Below, in pieces: positions 1 to 5,556 of a stretch of 7,960 bases of DNA. The stretch is from CAYMST01 sp964393115 (GTDB lineage Bacteria > Bacteroidota > Bacteroidia > Cytophagales > Cyclobacteriaceae), in NCBI GenBank assembly GCA_964393115.1, contig CAYMST010000220.1, positions 1-7,960 on the forward strand. Direction: 5' to 3'. The position numbers and the translations under genes were made by a program. Position 1 is the first letter of the stretch. The number at the start of each line of letters is the position of its first letter. Under the pieces are notes generated by a model. It did not search any database. It was not told where the DNA came from and saw nothing but the letters and a program-made list of their open reading frames with translations.

Positions 1-53
1 AAAACTTTATGAATTAGGTTCCGTTTCTTTGTTGAGAATCAAACAAAAAATAT

Positions 54-413
54 ATGAGTGCTTTATTGAACAACAGCCAGATGCTGAATACTACTCCGTC
101 ACAAGGTGCTAACCAAGGTGGCAAGAAAAATGAAGTTATCATTCGCCAAAAATGGACCACCCGTTATGATCGCTCACTTTCAGCGCGACTGCTAGACAGG
201 TTTAAAGAAAAGACAGCATCATTGTCGAAATTGTTTATCAACTATCTGGACTCCCGTCTTGGCGGATACTCAAGATGGAAGCATCTGGGAGATAATATCA
301 TCGAGGTTGAGGGGCTGAAGCAGTCTGACCTACACAATTTTATCCTCAAAGCTGAGCAGATGGGGAAGAAAATAGAATATACACGAACACTATCGGTGCG
401 GATATCCGATTAA
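54..413 (+). CDS. Unrecognised 119-aa basic protein upstream of sbtA-like gene
   Basis: I do not recognise the family. The frame is closed by a TGA at 33-35, and ATG 54 is the first ATG after it. No Shine-Dalgarno sequence is present, only an A-rich leader. Residues 1-25 are polar, rich in N, Q, S and G, and probably disordered. Residues 26-35 look like a beta strand, 40-69 like an amphipathic helix rich in K, R and L, 80-88 like a strand (NIIEVEGL), 89-104 like a helix and 106-118 like a strand. The pattern suggests a small alpha/beta soluble protein with no signal peptide or membrane span. It ends 10 bp before the bicarbonate permease gene, so co-transcription is likely. Cyanobacterial SbtA is paired with the PII-like regulator SbtB, which is of similar size, but I see no PII signature here. 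A regulatory role is inference from position only. Confidence 0.75.
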   Translation: MSALLNNSQMLNTTPSQGANQGGKKNEVIIRQKWTTRYDRSLSARLLDRFKEKTASLSKLFINYLDSRLGGYSRWKHLGDNIIEVEGLKQSDLHNFILKAEQMGKKIEYTRTLSVRISD

Positions 414-423
414 AAATAGATGT

Positions 424-1386
424 ATGGCCCTAATTGATAACCTAACCAACCCAGCGCTTTTATTTTTTATACTCGGCATTATAGCCGTACAGATAAAGAG
501 TGACTTAATGATACCAGAGACCAGTTCTAAGTTCATCTCGATGTACTTACTGCTGTCTATAGGTTTCAAAGGAGGGCAAGAGTTATCCCATAGTGGGTTG
601 CATGCGGAGGTTATTTACGGTCTGGTATTTGGGTTGTTTTTGGCGCTGCTTGTTCCGGTTGTAACTTTCTTTATTCTGAAGCTTTTTGTGGGATCGGAAA
701 ACGCGGGAGCCATTGCAGCGTCATATGGATCAGTCAGCGCAGTAACGTTCGTAACGGCTGTATCCTTTTTGGAACTGGAGTCCATCAGCTTTGGCGGTCA
801 CATGATTGCGGTGATGGCGCTGATGGAGGCTCCAGCCATAATCGTGGGAGTACTATTGGCTAACTTGTTCAAACAAGCAGTTTCAGAAAGCAACCAAACG
901 AATATGATAAAGGTATTACGACATTCGTTGACCAATGGAAGCGTAGTTTTACTGTTAGGTAGTATGGTAATTGGCTTCTTGGCAACGACCGAGCAAGCAG
1001 AGAGCATCAAACCTTTTACGACCGACATTTTTAAGGGATTTCTGGCGATTTTCTTACTTGACATGGGTATCACCAGTGGAAAGCATATCTCTAGTATTCG
1101 TGAGAATGGGATCATTACCTTGTTGTTTGCCAGTTTGATGCCTTTCGTAAACGGGCTAATGGCTTTGTTTATCAGTATGCAGTTCACGGATATCTTGGGT
1201 AATCAATTGTTGTTTGCAGTACTTGGAGCTAGTGCCTCCTATATAGCGGTACCAGCAGCCATGAAACAAGCACTACCAAATGCTAACCCGGGGTTATACT
1301 TACCCATGGCTTTGGGGATAACTTTTCCGATAAATGTGATCATTGGTATACCATTTTACTACGCTTTAATCACGATGCTCAATTAA
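424..1386 (+). CDS. sbtA: SbtA-type sodium-dependent bicarbonate permease
   Basis: This is an inner-membrane protein of 320 aa with about ten hydrophobic segments (roughly residues 8-26, 38-50, 62-88, 94-116, 124-148, 170-187, 203-217, 229-252, 258-280, 290-317). They are arranged as two five-segment halves joined by a polar loop at about 149-168. Family signatures are YLLLSIGFKGGQEL at 41-54, YGSVSAVTFVTA at 101-112, and GASASYIAVPAAM at 268-280 followed by LPNANPGLYLPMALGITFP at 284-302. In the SbtA family these glycine/serine-rich stretches in the two halves form the substrate and Na+ site. It is shorter than cyanobacterial SbtA (about 370 aa), mainly in the central loop, as is usual in heterotrophs. 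The likely role is Na+-coupled HCO3- uptake for anaplerotic carboxylation, although related permeases may carry other anions. The start is ATG 424; an out-of-frame ATG lies at 420. It forms a likely operon with the 119-aa gene upstream. Confidence 0.9.
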   Translation: MALIDNLTNPALLFFILGIIAVQIKSDLMIPETSSKFISMYLLLSIGFKGGQELSHSGLHAEVIYGLVFGLFLALLVPVVTFFILKLFVGSENAGAIAASYGSVSAVTFVTAVSFLELESISFGGHMIAVMALMEAPAIIVGVLLANLFKQAVSESNQTNMIKVLRHSLTNGSVVLLLGSMVIGFLATTEQAESIKPFTTDIFKGFLAIFLLDMGITSGKHISSIRENGIITLLFASLMPFVNGLMALFISMQFTDILGNQLLFAVLGASASYIAVPAAMKQALPNANPGLYLPMALGITFPINVIIGIPFYYALITMLN

Positions 1387-1539
1387 AGAAATTATGAGGT
1401 AACAAATATGAACAGAGCATCATGCAATGATTTGATGGATATAAAGAAATAAGAAAACACAAACTGAATCTAAAACAAGTGATGTAAGCGTATAGCAATT
1501 ATAGGAAGTAAAGATCATGCTGAGTTGTTTGATTGTTCG

Positions 1540-1582
1540 CTGAAGGGATTCTCGTCTCATCATGCGAGGCGAGCCCCCTCAG
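1540..1582 (+). other. Long imperfect hairpin downstream of sbtA (possible terminator or structured RNA)
   Basis: The inner stem pairs CTCGTCTC (1551-1558) with GAGGCGAG (1566-1573) through one T-G wobble, with a 7-nt loop. The outer stem pairs CTGA-a-GGG (1540-1547) with CCCTCAG (1576-1582) with one bulged A. An internal loop of att opposite cc separates the two. The local GC content stands out from the AT-rich surroundings. It starts 153 bp after the sbtA stop, so it could end that transcript, but no T-tract follows it (ttatataaa), which is poor for a classical intrinsic terminator. Confidence 0.5.
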
Positions 1583-1685
1583 TTATATAAACCATATAAG
1601 ACAACTGCACATAAGGATTGATTAAATAGACTTTTACCAGATTATGCATTCATTGATAATGAACTGCGTATAACGATGGCAGTGT

Positions 1686-1844
1686 ATGGAAAATGGAAAA
1701 AGAACGTACAACACTTTGCTTGCTATTACCGGTTTAGCAGTTGCAGTAAGTGCCATAGGGGGAATTATCCAGAGGAAAAGCAAGCTGTTTCATAGCCTGG
1801 AAAAATATTTTGAAATGCTCACTAAGTGGATATTGACTTGTTAA
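1686..1844 (+). CDS. Possible 52-aa single-span membrane protein
   Basis: I do not recognise a family. ATG 1686 opens a 52-codon frame ending in TAA. Residues 1-8 are polar and basic (MENGKRTY), and residues 9-29 form one hydrophobic segment rich in L, A, V, I and G with GG near its end. A basic patch QRKSK (29-33) follows, then an amphipathic tail with aromatic residues (LFHSLEKYFEMLTKWI). This layout is that of a small bitopic membrane protein with its basic side in the cytoplasm. No ribosome binding site or promoter supports it, and the region around it looks non-coding. It could be a genuine small protein, a relic of a longer gene, or chance. The other frames here encode no convincing product. 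Confidence 0.35.
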   Translation: MENGKRTYNTLLAITGLAVAVSAIGGIIQRKSKLFHSLEKYFEMLTKWILTC

Positions 1845-1981
1845 GAAACCTTAAAAAGTATCGATTAAATCAATTTTGGGTACTTGAAACCGTTACAAAA
1901 GACACAATAATGAAAAGAAAAACTTAAAACGAATATTCATTAAAACCGAGATCTAAGTAAAGACCAACATAATTCCATAAT

Positions 1982-2173
1982 ATGAAAACAAGTTTTTTAG
2001 AGTACTACAAGATGATCCTTCAAAAGGTAAGTTTTGACAAAAAGCTGTTGGCAAAGGAGTACTTAAAAGCCAAAAGGACATTAACAAAATGTGAAAACAA
2101 GCGATTAGATGAATGGTTAATTCAAAAACGTGTCGTGAAAAATATTTGTAAAAAAACAATGAAGCTGACGTAG
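1982..2173 (+). CDS. Small hypothetical protein (63 aa)
   Basis: This is a short, lysine-rich, probably helical soluble protein. Residues 1-17 (MKTSFLEYYKMILQKVS) look like an amphipathic helix, then FDKKLLAKEYLKAKRTLT (18-35) and ENKRLDEWLIQKR (38-50) look like two more. The tail from about 51 on is strongly basic. The style resembles small conserved hypothetical proteins of Bacteroidota that begin MKTSF and contain a DEWL-like helix; that comparison is from memory and unverified. The start is ATG 1982 with no Shine-Dalgarno. It ends 64 bp before the YitT-family gene on the same strand, so it may share its transcript. No function is proposed. An overlapping frame on the opposite strand is a weaker alternative. 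Confidence 0.55.
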   Translation: MKTSFLEYYKMILQKVSFDKKLLAKEYLKAKRTLTKCENKRLDEWLIQKRVVKNICKKTMKLT

Positions 2174-2206
2174 ACAACATTATTGCGTTGCAGCCAGTGA
2201 ACCAGT

Positions 2207-2274
2207 TGGAAGAACTTCCATCACATTACATAAGTCAATGAAATTATTCGTAAAACTATTTTTGGAAGTTCTTC
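2207..2274 (+). promoter_or_regulatory. Inverted repeat spanning the start codon of the YitT-family gene
   Basis: GAAGAACTTCCA (2209-2220) is an exact reverse complement of TGGAAGTTCTTC (2263-2274). The start codon at 2238 lies in the 42-nt interval between the arms. The left arm is itself palindromic (TGGAAG-AA-CTTCCA, 2207-2220) and could alternatively be a protein-binding site. The right arm encodes part of residues 9-13 of the protein, so the pairing may be fortuitous. Confidence 0.3.
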
Positions 2275-3137
2275 AGTTGGTTATCGCCATATTGCTAGCC
2301 AGTATTGGATTAAAAGTATTCCTGCTGCCTAATGGTTTTTTAGATGGCGGAGTGACCGGCATTGCCATATTACTCAGCCAGCTATTTGAAGTAGAAGTTT
2401 CCTATATACTTCCAATTATTAGTCTGCCCTTCTTTATTCTGGGTTGGTTTACCGTTTCCAAGCGAATACTTATTAAATCTATCCTCTGCGTTTTAGCCCT
2501 AGCACTTGCGATACATTTTGAAAACTTCTCCTCTATCACGGAAGACAAACTGCTCATATCAATTTTTGGAGGGCTCTTTCTAGGTGCAGGCATTGGTTTG
2601 GCGATTAAAAACGGTTCTGTACTGGATGGTTCTGAAATCCTTGGCATCTTCTTAAATGAAAAATTTGGCATCTCCATTGGCATCATCATCCTTTGGTTCA
2701 ACGTATTTTTATTTCTTCTAACCGGTATATTATTCTCGCTAGAAGTAGCTATGTATTCGGTACTCACCTACCTCGTCACGGCGAAGACGATTGACTTGAT
2801 ATTAGAGGGCTTCGAGGACTATATAGGGTTAATGATCGTCACCAAAAAATCTGCTGAGATGCAGAAAAAACTCCTCAAAACCGTGGGGCAAGGGATGACT
2901 ATTTATAAAGGAGTGAAAGGGTATGGAAGTCAAGGTGAAAAACATCATTTAGAAATCATCCATACCGTTATTAACCGCATTGATTCGAGAAAGGCAGACG
3001 CTACGATTCAAGATGTGGATGACAGTGCTTTTGTCATTGAGTTCGACGTTAATAACGTAAAGGGAGGAGTACTTAGAAAATACCTCTCGAACCGAAAAAA
3101 CCAAAAGACCTTATCGCCCTTGATCCGCCCAGTTTAG
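2238..3137 (+). CDS. YitT family membrane protein with C-terminal DUF2179 domain
   Basis: This 299-aa protein has an N-terminal membrane domain of about six segments (roughly residues 6-30, 38-49, 54-72, 78-95, 105-123, 145-165, 168-187) and a soluble C-terminal domain. The YitT signature is clear in LPNGFLDGGVTGIAILLS (30-47) and in GGLFLGAGIGLAIKNGS (111-127) followed by VLDGSEILGIFLN (128-140). Residues about 200-272 match a DUF2179 layout: a basic linker, GQGMTIYKGVKGYG (217-230), the strand/helix LEIIHTVINRIDS (238-250), and SAFVIEFDVNNVKGG (263-277). Length is normal for the family (about 280-300 aa). Members sit in the cytoplasmic membrane; their transport substrate is not established. 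The start ATG 2238 has no Shine-Dalgarno. The gene converges with the Prs-like gene, with 9 bp between the stops and no visible terminator. Confidence 0.92.
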   Translation: MKLFVKLFLEVLQLVIAILLASIGLKVFLLPNGFLDGGVTGIAILLSQLFEVEVSYILPIISLPFFILGWFTVSKRILIKSILCVLALALAIHFENFSSITEDKLLISIFGGLFLGAGIGLAIKNGSVLDGSEILGIFLNEKFGISIGIIILWFNVFLFLLTGILFSLEVAMYSVLTYLVTAKTIDLILEGFEDYIGLMIVTKKSAEMQKKLLKTVGQGMTIYKGVKGYGSQGEKHHLEIIHTVINRIDSRKADATIQDVDDSAFVIEFDVNNVKGGVLRKYLSNRKNQKTLSPLIRPV

Positions 3138-3146
3138 CACCAAAGA

Positions 3147-4055
3147 CTATTGCAATTCGGAGCATATCAAATCCGCCACACTTTTAACTTCTAAAAAGTC
3201 ATCGTCTATTCCTTGTGTATTCACATGCGTGTCAGTGCTCACTAACTTGGTGATAATCCCAGAGTTCTTGAGTTTATTGATTGCTCCATTTACAAAAGCG
3301 CCATGAGTAGTAATGACCATCACTTCAGCAGCTCCAGCTTCCTTGTAGGTTTTTGCAGCATTGATAATACTTCCTCCAGAACGAATGAGGTCGTCATAAA
3401 TAATGACTTTCTTCCCATCCACATCTGCGTTGACAGCACTGACTTCGGTGTGATCTCCACTTAACCTTCGCTTGAGAATAAAAGCCGCAGGAACTCCCAT
3501 GTCGTTCGCTAAAGACTCTACCCACTTGGCTCTGCCAGCATCCGTACTGGCCAAAACGAAATTACTGCCTCCAAGCTCACGAGCCGCTTCAATGACAATG
3601 CTCTTGCAATACACATGTTTTGGGAACATCGCTCCTTCAAAATAGTGTGGTGTACCCTCAGTATGCAGGTCAAAAAGGAATATACGATTCCCTCGGTTGC
3701 TTCGTGGAATAGAAGAGAGCAGCCTTGCTCGGGTTTTAGCGGTCACCACCTCTCCAGACAACACTGCTCTTTCCATGGTTGAATAGCCGAAAAAAGGAAC
3801 CACTAAACTTAACGAGTCAGCACCCAGACTCACTAGTGTAGAAGCTAGATCATATAGTTCCATGATGGCGGCATCATCTTGAGTACCACCGATGACCACT
3901 ACTTTTCTTCCAACCACCTCACTCAACACCCGTTGATAGCGCTCCCCATCAGAGAAGTAACTTACTTCTTGTTCTCCTTTTTCAAAACCGCCTAAGGCCA
4001 AGACCTTCTCCGACAGATAATGGTATGTGCTGGTGCTGAATATTAGTGCTTTCAT
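3147..4055 (-). CDS. Ribose-phosphate pyrophosphokinase-like protein (PRPP synthetase family)
   Basis: This 302-aa cytosolic protein resembles PRPP synthetase, which makes PRPP from ribose 5-phosphate and ATP. Conserved parts are FSDGE (34-38), PFFGY (87-91), FDLH (128-131, with the ATP-site histidine), STDAGRAKW (170-178) where typical enzymes have SPDxGG, the flexible-loop KRR (195-197), and the PRPP loop YDDLIRSGGSI (220-230). Two sites deviate: the usual RQDR after FGY is TMER (93-96), and the loop DDMIDTGGT is DDLIRSGGS. I chose ATG 4055; a TTG at 4064 would overlap the putative promoter element TATATTTG. The gene lies downstream of the NAMPT/NadM genes on the same strand, past a RAYT remnant, which fits PRPP supply for NMN synthesis. 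The deviations make altered substrate use, such as ADP-ribose in phage Adps-type enzymes, or lower activity possible. It is probably not the housekeeping prs. Confidence 0.85.
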   Translation of the reverse strand: MKALIFSTSTYHYLSEKVLALGGFEKGEQEVSYFSDGERYQRVLSEVVGRKVVVIGGTQDDAAIMELYDLASTLVSLGADSLSLVVPFFGYSTMERAVLSGEVVTAKTRARLLSSIPRSNRGNRIFLFDLHTEGTPHYFEGAMFPKHVYCKSIVIEAARELGGSNFVLASTDAGRAKWVESLANDMGVPAAFILKRRLSGDHTEVSAVNADVDGKKVIIYDDLIRSGGSIINAAKTYKEAGAAEVMVITTHGAFVNGAINKLKNSGIITKLVSTDTHVNTQGIDDDFLEVKSVADLICSELQ

Positions 4056-4061
4056 GAAATT

Positions 4062-4069
4062 CAAATATA
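4062..4069 (-). promoter_or_regulatory. Putative Bacteroidota -7 promoter element (TATATTTG) of the prs-like gene
   Basis: On the minus strand, TATATTTG matches the Bacteroidota -7 consensus TAnnTTTG exactly and ends 6 nt before the ATG at 4055. A TTG lies 23 nt upstream of it, slightly further than the usual -33 spacing. If used, it would give a leaderless or nearly leaderless transcript. It would let the gene be expressed independently of the NAD genes upstream. Confidence 0.4.
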
Positions 4070-4085
4070 GAGGAAAGTATGATTC

Positions 4086-4845
4086 CTACTCCCAATCTTC
4101 TGTTTGTCCAATGACATCGGCTTTATGGGTGTTCAAGTAATTTTCATCCCCTTCGAATAGCTCTAAAACCTCAACTCGAGACAATTCTGTAGCCTTAGTA
4201 GAAATATGTGAAGCATATGAGCTGTGATTCCAATCACCAATGTCATCTACAAACCCATGCTTCACAGGGTTTTGATGAATATACTTAATGACTTGAGTCA
4301 AGTAATCTGCGGAATCAACCTTAAATCGCTTAGTGCAATCTATCCAAAGTGCGCCCCTCCGACCATAGACCTTATTATATGCTTTGGTATAGGCATTCAA
4401 CAAGTTACTTAACTGTTGCATTACCAATCGATGGAAATCTCCTTTAAACCCGGATTTTGGATTAGAGATCGTAATGAAGCCATAAAGCGCAAAGAAAGAG
4501 ACGCTTATATTGAAGAGGCATAGCAGCGCTATGGTGATTCAATAAGCGTGTGTTAAGTGTCTATTTCGAAGTGATTTATGGATGGAATAGATTTTCTAAT
4601 GCAAATTTCGGGTTAGACTTGGTGTGTTTGCTGAGTGTTTTTTCGTCGTGAACTCGAACCAATAAATGAATATGATTCGGCATCAGACAATAGGCAAGTG
4701 TAGCCCACACGGAAGGCATGTAAGTAGCATACTTCCTCAGAAAGTAGTGGTAGTTTTCATCATTTCGAAACAAGTTTTCATCGCCAACTGCATGATTTAC
4801 GACATGGAAATATGTCCCTGGTTCAAATAGTTCTAGTCCTTTCAT
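4086..4845 (-). pseudogene. Broken REP-associated tyrosine transposase (RAYT, IS200-like Y1/HUH family)
   Basis: The N-terminal piece runs from ATG 4845 to a TAA at 4576-4578 (89 aa). It has GTYFHVVNHAVGDENLF (10-26) and the HUH metal-site motif MPNHIHLLV (55-63). The C-terminal piece, in another frame, is open from about 4538 down to the stop at 4086. Recognisable RAYT sequence there begins GDFHRLVMQQLSNLLNAYTK and continues with YGRRGALW and VIKYIHQNPVKHGFV, which contains the likely catalytic tyrosine (codon 4283-4281), then DWNHSSY. Joining the two at the similar SNPK codons (4606-4617 and 4455-4466) gives one frame of about 202 aa, a normal RAYT length. The joint lies across 151 bp containing a 49-nt palindrome. 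RAYTs are domesticated single-copy transposases that act on REP palindromes, and palindromes are present here too. As it stands the gene cannot encode a whole enzyme. Confidence 0.85.
4501..4549. repeat. 49-nt imperfect palindrome inside the broken RAYT gene (REP-like)
   Basis: The outer arms are ACGCTTATATTGAA (4501-4514) and TTCAATAAGCGT (4538-4549), complementary apart from an extra AT on the left. The inner arms are CATAGC (4519-4524) and GCTATG (4528-4533) around an AGC loop. Unpaired gagg and gtga separate the two stems. A compact bulged hairpin of this size is typical of REP elements, the substrates of RAYT proteins. Its position inside the interruption of a RAYT gene makes insertion plausible. 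Confidence 0.6.
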
Positions 4846-4869
4846 GTTCAAGTTGATTAAGTAGTACTG

Positions 4870-4893
4870 TAAGGCCTTTCGGTCAGGACCTTA
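4870..4893. repeat. Weak inverted repeat upstream of the RAYT remnant
   Basis: TAAGGCC (4870-4876) can pair with GGaCCTTA (4886-4893) with one bulged A, 25 bp before the RAYT start. The TAAGG/CCTTA ends echo the two 33-nt palindromes nearby, but the interior is different and longer. It may be a decayed relative or chance. Confidence 0.25.
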
Positions 4894-4944
4894 TTGGTCT
4901 TTATTTCTCGAAAATACGCATTTTATTTAAAGTGGTTATTATTC

Positions 4945-4977
4945 AAACCTATAAGGTTTTGAAAACCTTATAGGTTT
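4945..4977. repeat. Perfect 33-nt palindrome, copy 1 (CCTATAAGG/CCTTATAGG type)
   Basis: The left arm AAACCTATAAGGTTTT (4945-4960) and right arm AAAACCTTATAGGTTT (4962-4977) are exact reverse complements around a single G. It lies between the RAYT remnant and the HAD-like gene. The second copy at 5099-5131 has the same length and core. It may serve as a bidirectional terminator, but the T-tracts beyond each arm are short; a REP-type repeat linked to RAYT is the favoured reading. Confidence 0.8.
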
Positions 4978-5098
4978 AAGAATATTTTCAGTCACCAAAA
5001 TTAATATAAGTAGGCGGTACGTGATTTTTGAGCCAAGCTCATCAGCTTGCTAATTTTCTTTTTATACTTTTCTTCCATTTTTAAATACTAGTTCACAA

Positions 5099-5131
5099 AG
5101 CCCTATAAGGCTCTTGAAACCTTATAGGGCT
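5099..5131. repeat. 33-nt palindrome, copy 2, overlapping the end of the HAD-like gene
   Basis: Arms AGCCCTATAAGG (5099-5110) and CCTTATAGGGCT (5120-5131) are exact reverse complements around a 9-nt loop. Compared with copy 1, the overall length and the CCTATAAGG/CCTTATAGG core are the same. The second and third outer pairs changed from A-T to G-C and C-G, so pairing is kept. The minus-strand stop codon of the HAD-like gene (5124-5122) lies in the right arm. As RNA it could also act as that operon's terminator. Confidence 0.8.
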
Positions 5132-5556
5132 AAAATATTTTTATCATCTTTTAAAAACTCCAGCACCGCTTCCCAATCACTCTCTGCGTCAAAACCACAT
5201 TTATCTTCGAACAGGACATTAAAGTAAGGTTTCTTATCATAGCAGCCATATCCCGAGTTTCCCACTTGGGGATTTTCATTTACGTGATCAAAATGAATAT
5301 CATAACTGGCAAAGAACTTCAAATACTTCTCTATCTCCTGTGGGTGCGAACAGGTGTATAGTATGCGAATGATATCCGTACGTTTCGAAACAAGTTGCAG
5401 CGTCTCTTTAGCAAATGGGTAGAAAGTAGTCGGGATTTCATCCACTTTCCAGTTGGGTCGGATGATCGTTTCATGAATGTCAAACGCCCAATACGTTCTT
5501 TCCCAACCGCGATCCTCCGCCATGGCATAAGCCTTCTTTATTGCTTTAATGATCAT
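5122..5556 (-). CDS. Small HAD-like protein in the NAD salvage operon
   Basis: This 144-aa soluble protein carries recognisable HAD-superfamily motifs: motif I as WAFDIHETII (23-32), motif II as LYTCS (66-70), a lysine pair KK (108-109) near motif III, and an acidic motif IV region FEDKCGFD (116-123). The classical DxDxT is D-I-H-E-T here: the nucleophile Asp26 is kept, but the second Asp, the usual general acid/base, is His28. The GNSGYGCYDKKPYFNVLFEDK stretch around 99-119 looks like the substrate or cap part of a compact, cap-less HAD. The ATG overlaps the NAMPT stop as ATGA (5556-5553), so translation is probably coupled and the role tied to NAD salvage, perhaps a nucleotide or sugar phosphatase or a non-catalytic partner. 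The last two residues and stop lie in a palindromic repeat, so the C-terminus may have been altered by that element. Confidence 0.75.
   Translation of the reverse strand: MIIKAIKKAYAMAEDRGWERTYWAFDIHETIIRPNWKVDEIPTTFYPFAKETLQLVSKRTDIIRILYTCSHPQEIEKYLKFFASYDIHFDHVNENPQVGNSGYGCYDKKPYFNVLFEDKCGFDAESDWEAVLEFLKDDKNILAL

Larger units (their letters stand above)
1387..1981. other. Gene-poor stretch downstream of sbtA
   Basis: About 600 bp of AT-rich DNA has no frame that I can assign with confidence. It contains a 14-codon frame from ATG 1408, a long imperfect hairpin at 1540-1582, a small perfect palindrome TTCATT-gat-AATGAA at 1649-1663, and one 52-codon frame at 1686-1844 described separately. 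No tRNA, rRNA or CRISPR structure is visible. It could be ordinary spacer with decayed coding DNA, or it could hold an unrecognised small RNA. Confidence 0.6.

Noticed and set aside
24..31. TTTCTTTG as a -7 promoter element for the 119-aa gene
   Set aside because: It differs from TAnnTTTG at the second base and no -33 element can be placed within the window.
798..1187. 129-codon frame on the minus strand inside sbtA
   Set aside because: It lies antisense to a clearly recognised permease gene and has no recognisable motif; its length follows from the composition of the membrane-protein codons.
1649..1663. Palindrome TTCATT-gat-AATGAA as an operator
   Set aside because: Short AT-rich palindromes are expected by chance, and no adjacent gene or promoter gives it a role.
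1953..2180. 75-codon minus-strand frame with a hydrophobic middle, opposite the 63-aa gene
   Set aside because: The plus-strand frame has a more protein-like charged helical pattern and fits the direction of the next gene. The minus-strand frame is not excluded but is weaker.
2402..2767. 121-codon minus-strand frame inside the YitT-family gene
   Set aside because: It is the antisense shadow of a recognised gene, with low-complexity serine- and proline-rich sequence.
4055..4064. TTG at 4064 as start of the Prs-like protein
   Set aside because: It overlaps the TATATTTG promoter-like element; ATG 4055 gives the normal family N-terminus.
5034..5049. Small hairpin CAAGCT-catc-AGCTTG between the two palindromes
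   Set aside because: A 6-bp stem without a T-tract, unlike the neighbouring repeats; likely chance.
5001..5078. 25-codon minus-strand frame between the two 33-nt palindromes
   Set aside because: It is very short, lysine-rich in AT-rich DNA, with no supporting signal; probably chance.
4945..5131. CRISPR array
   Set aside because: There are only two repeat copies, each a full palindrome, separated by 121 bp; that is not CRISPR spacing.
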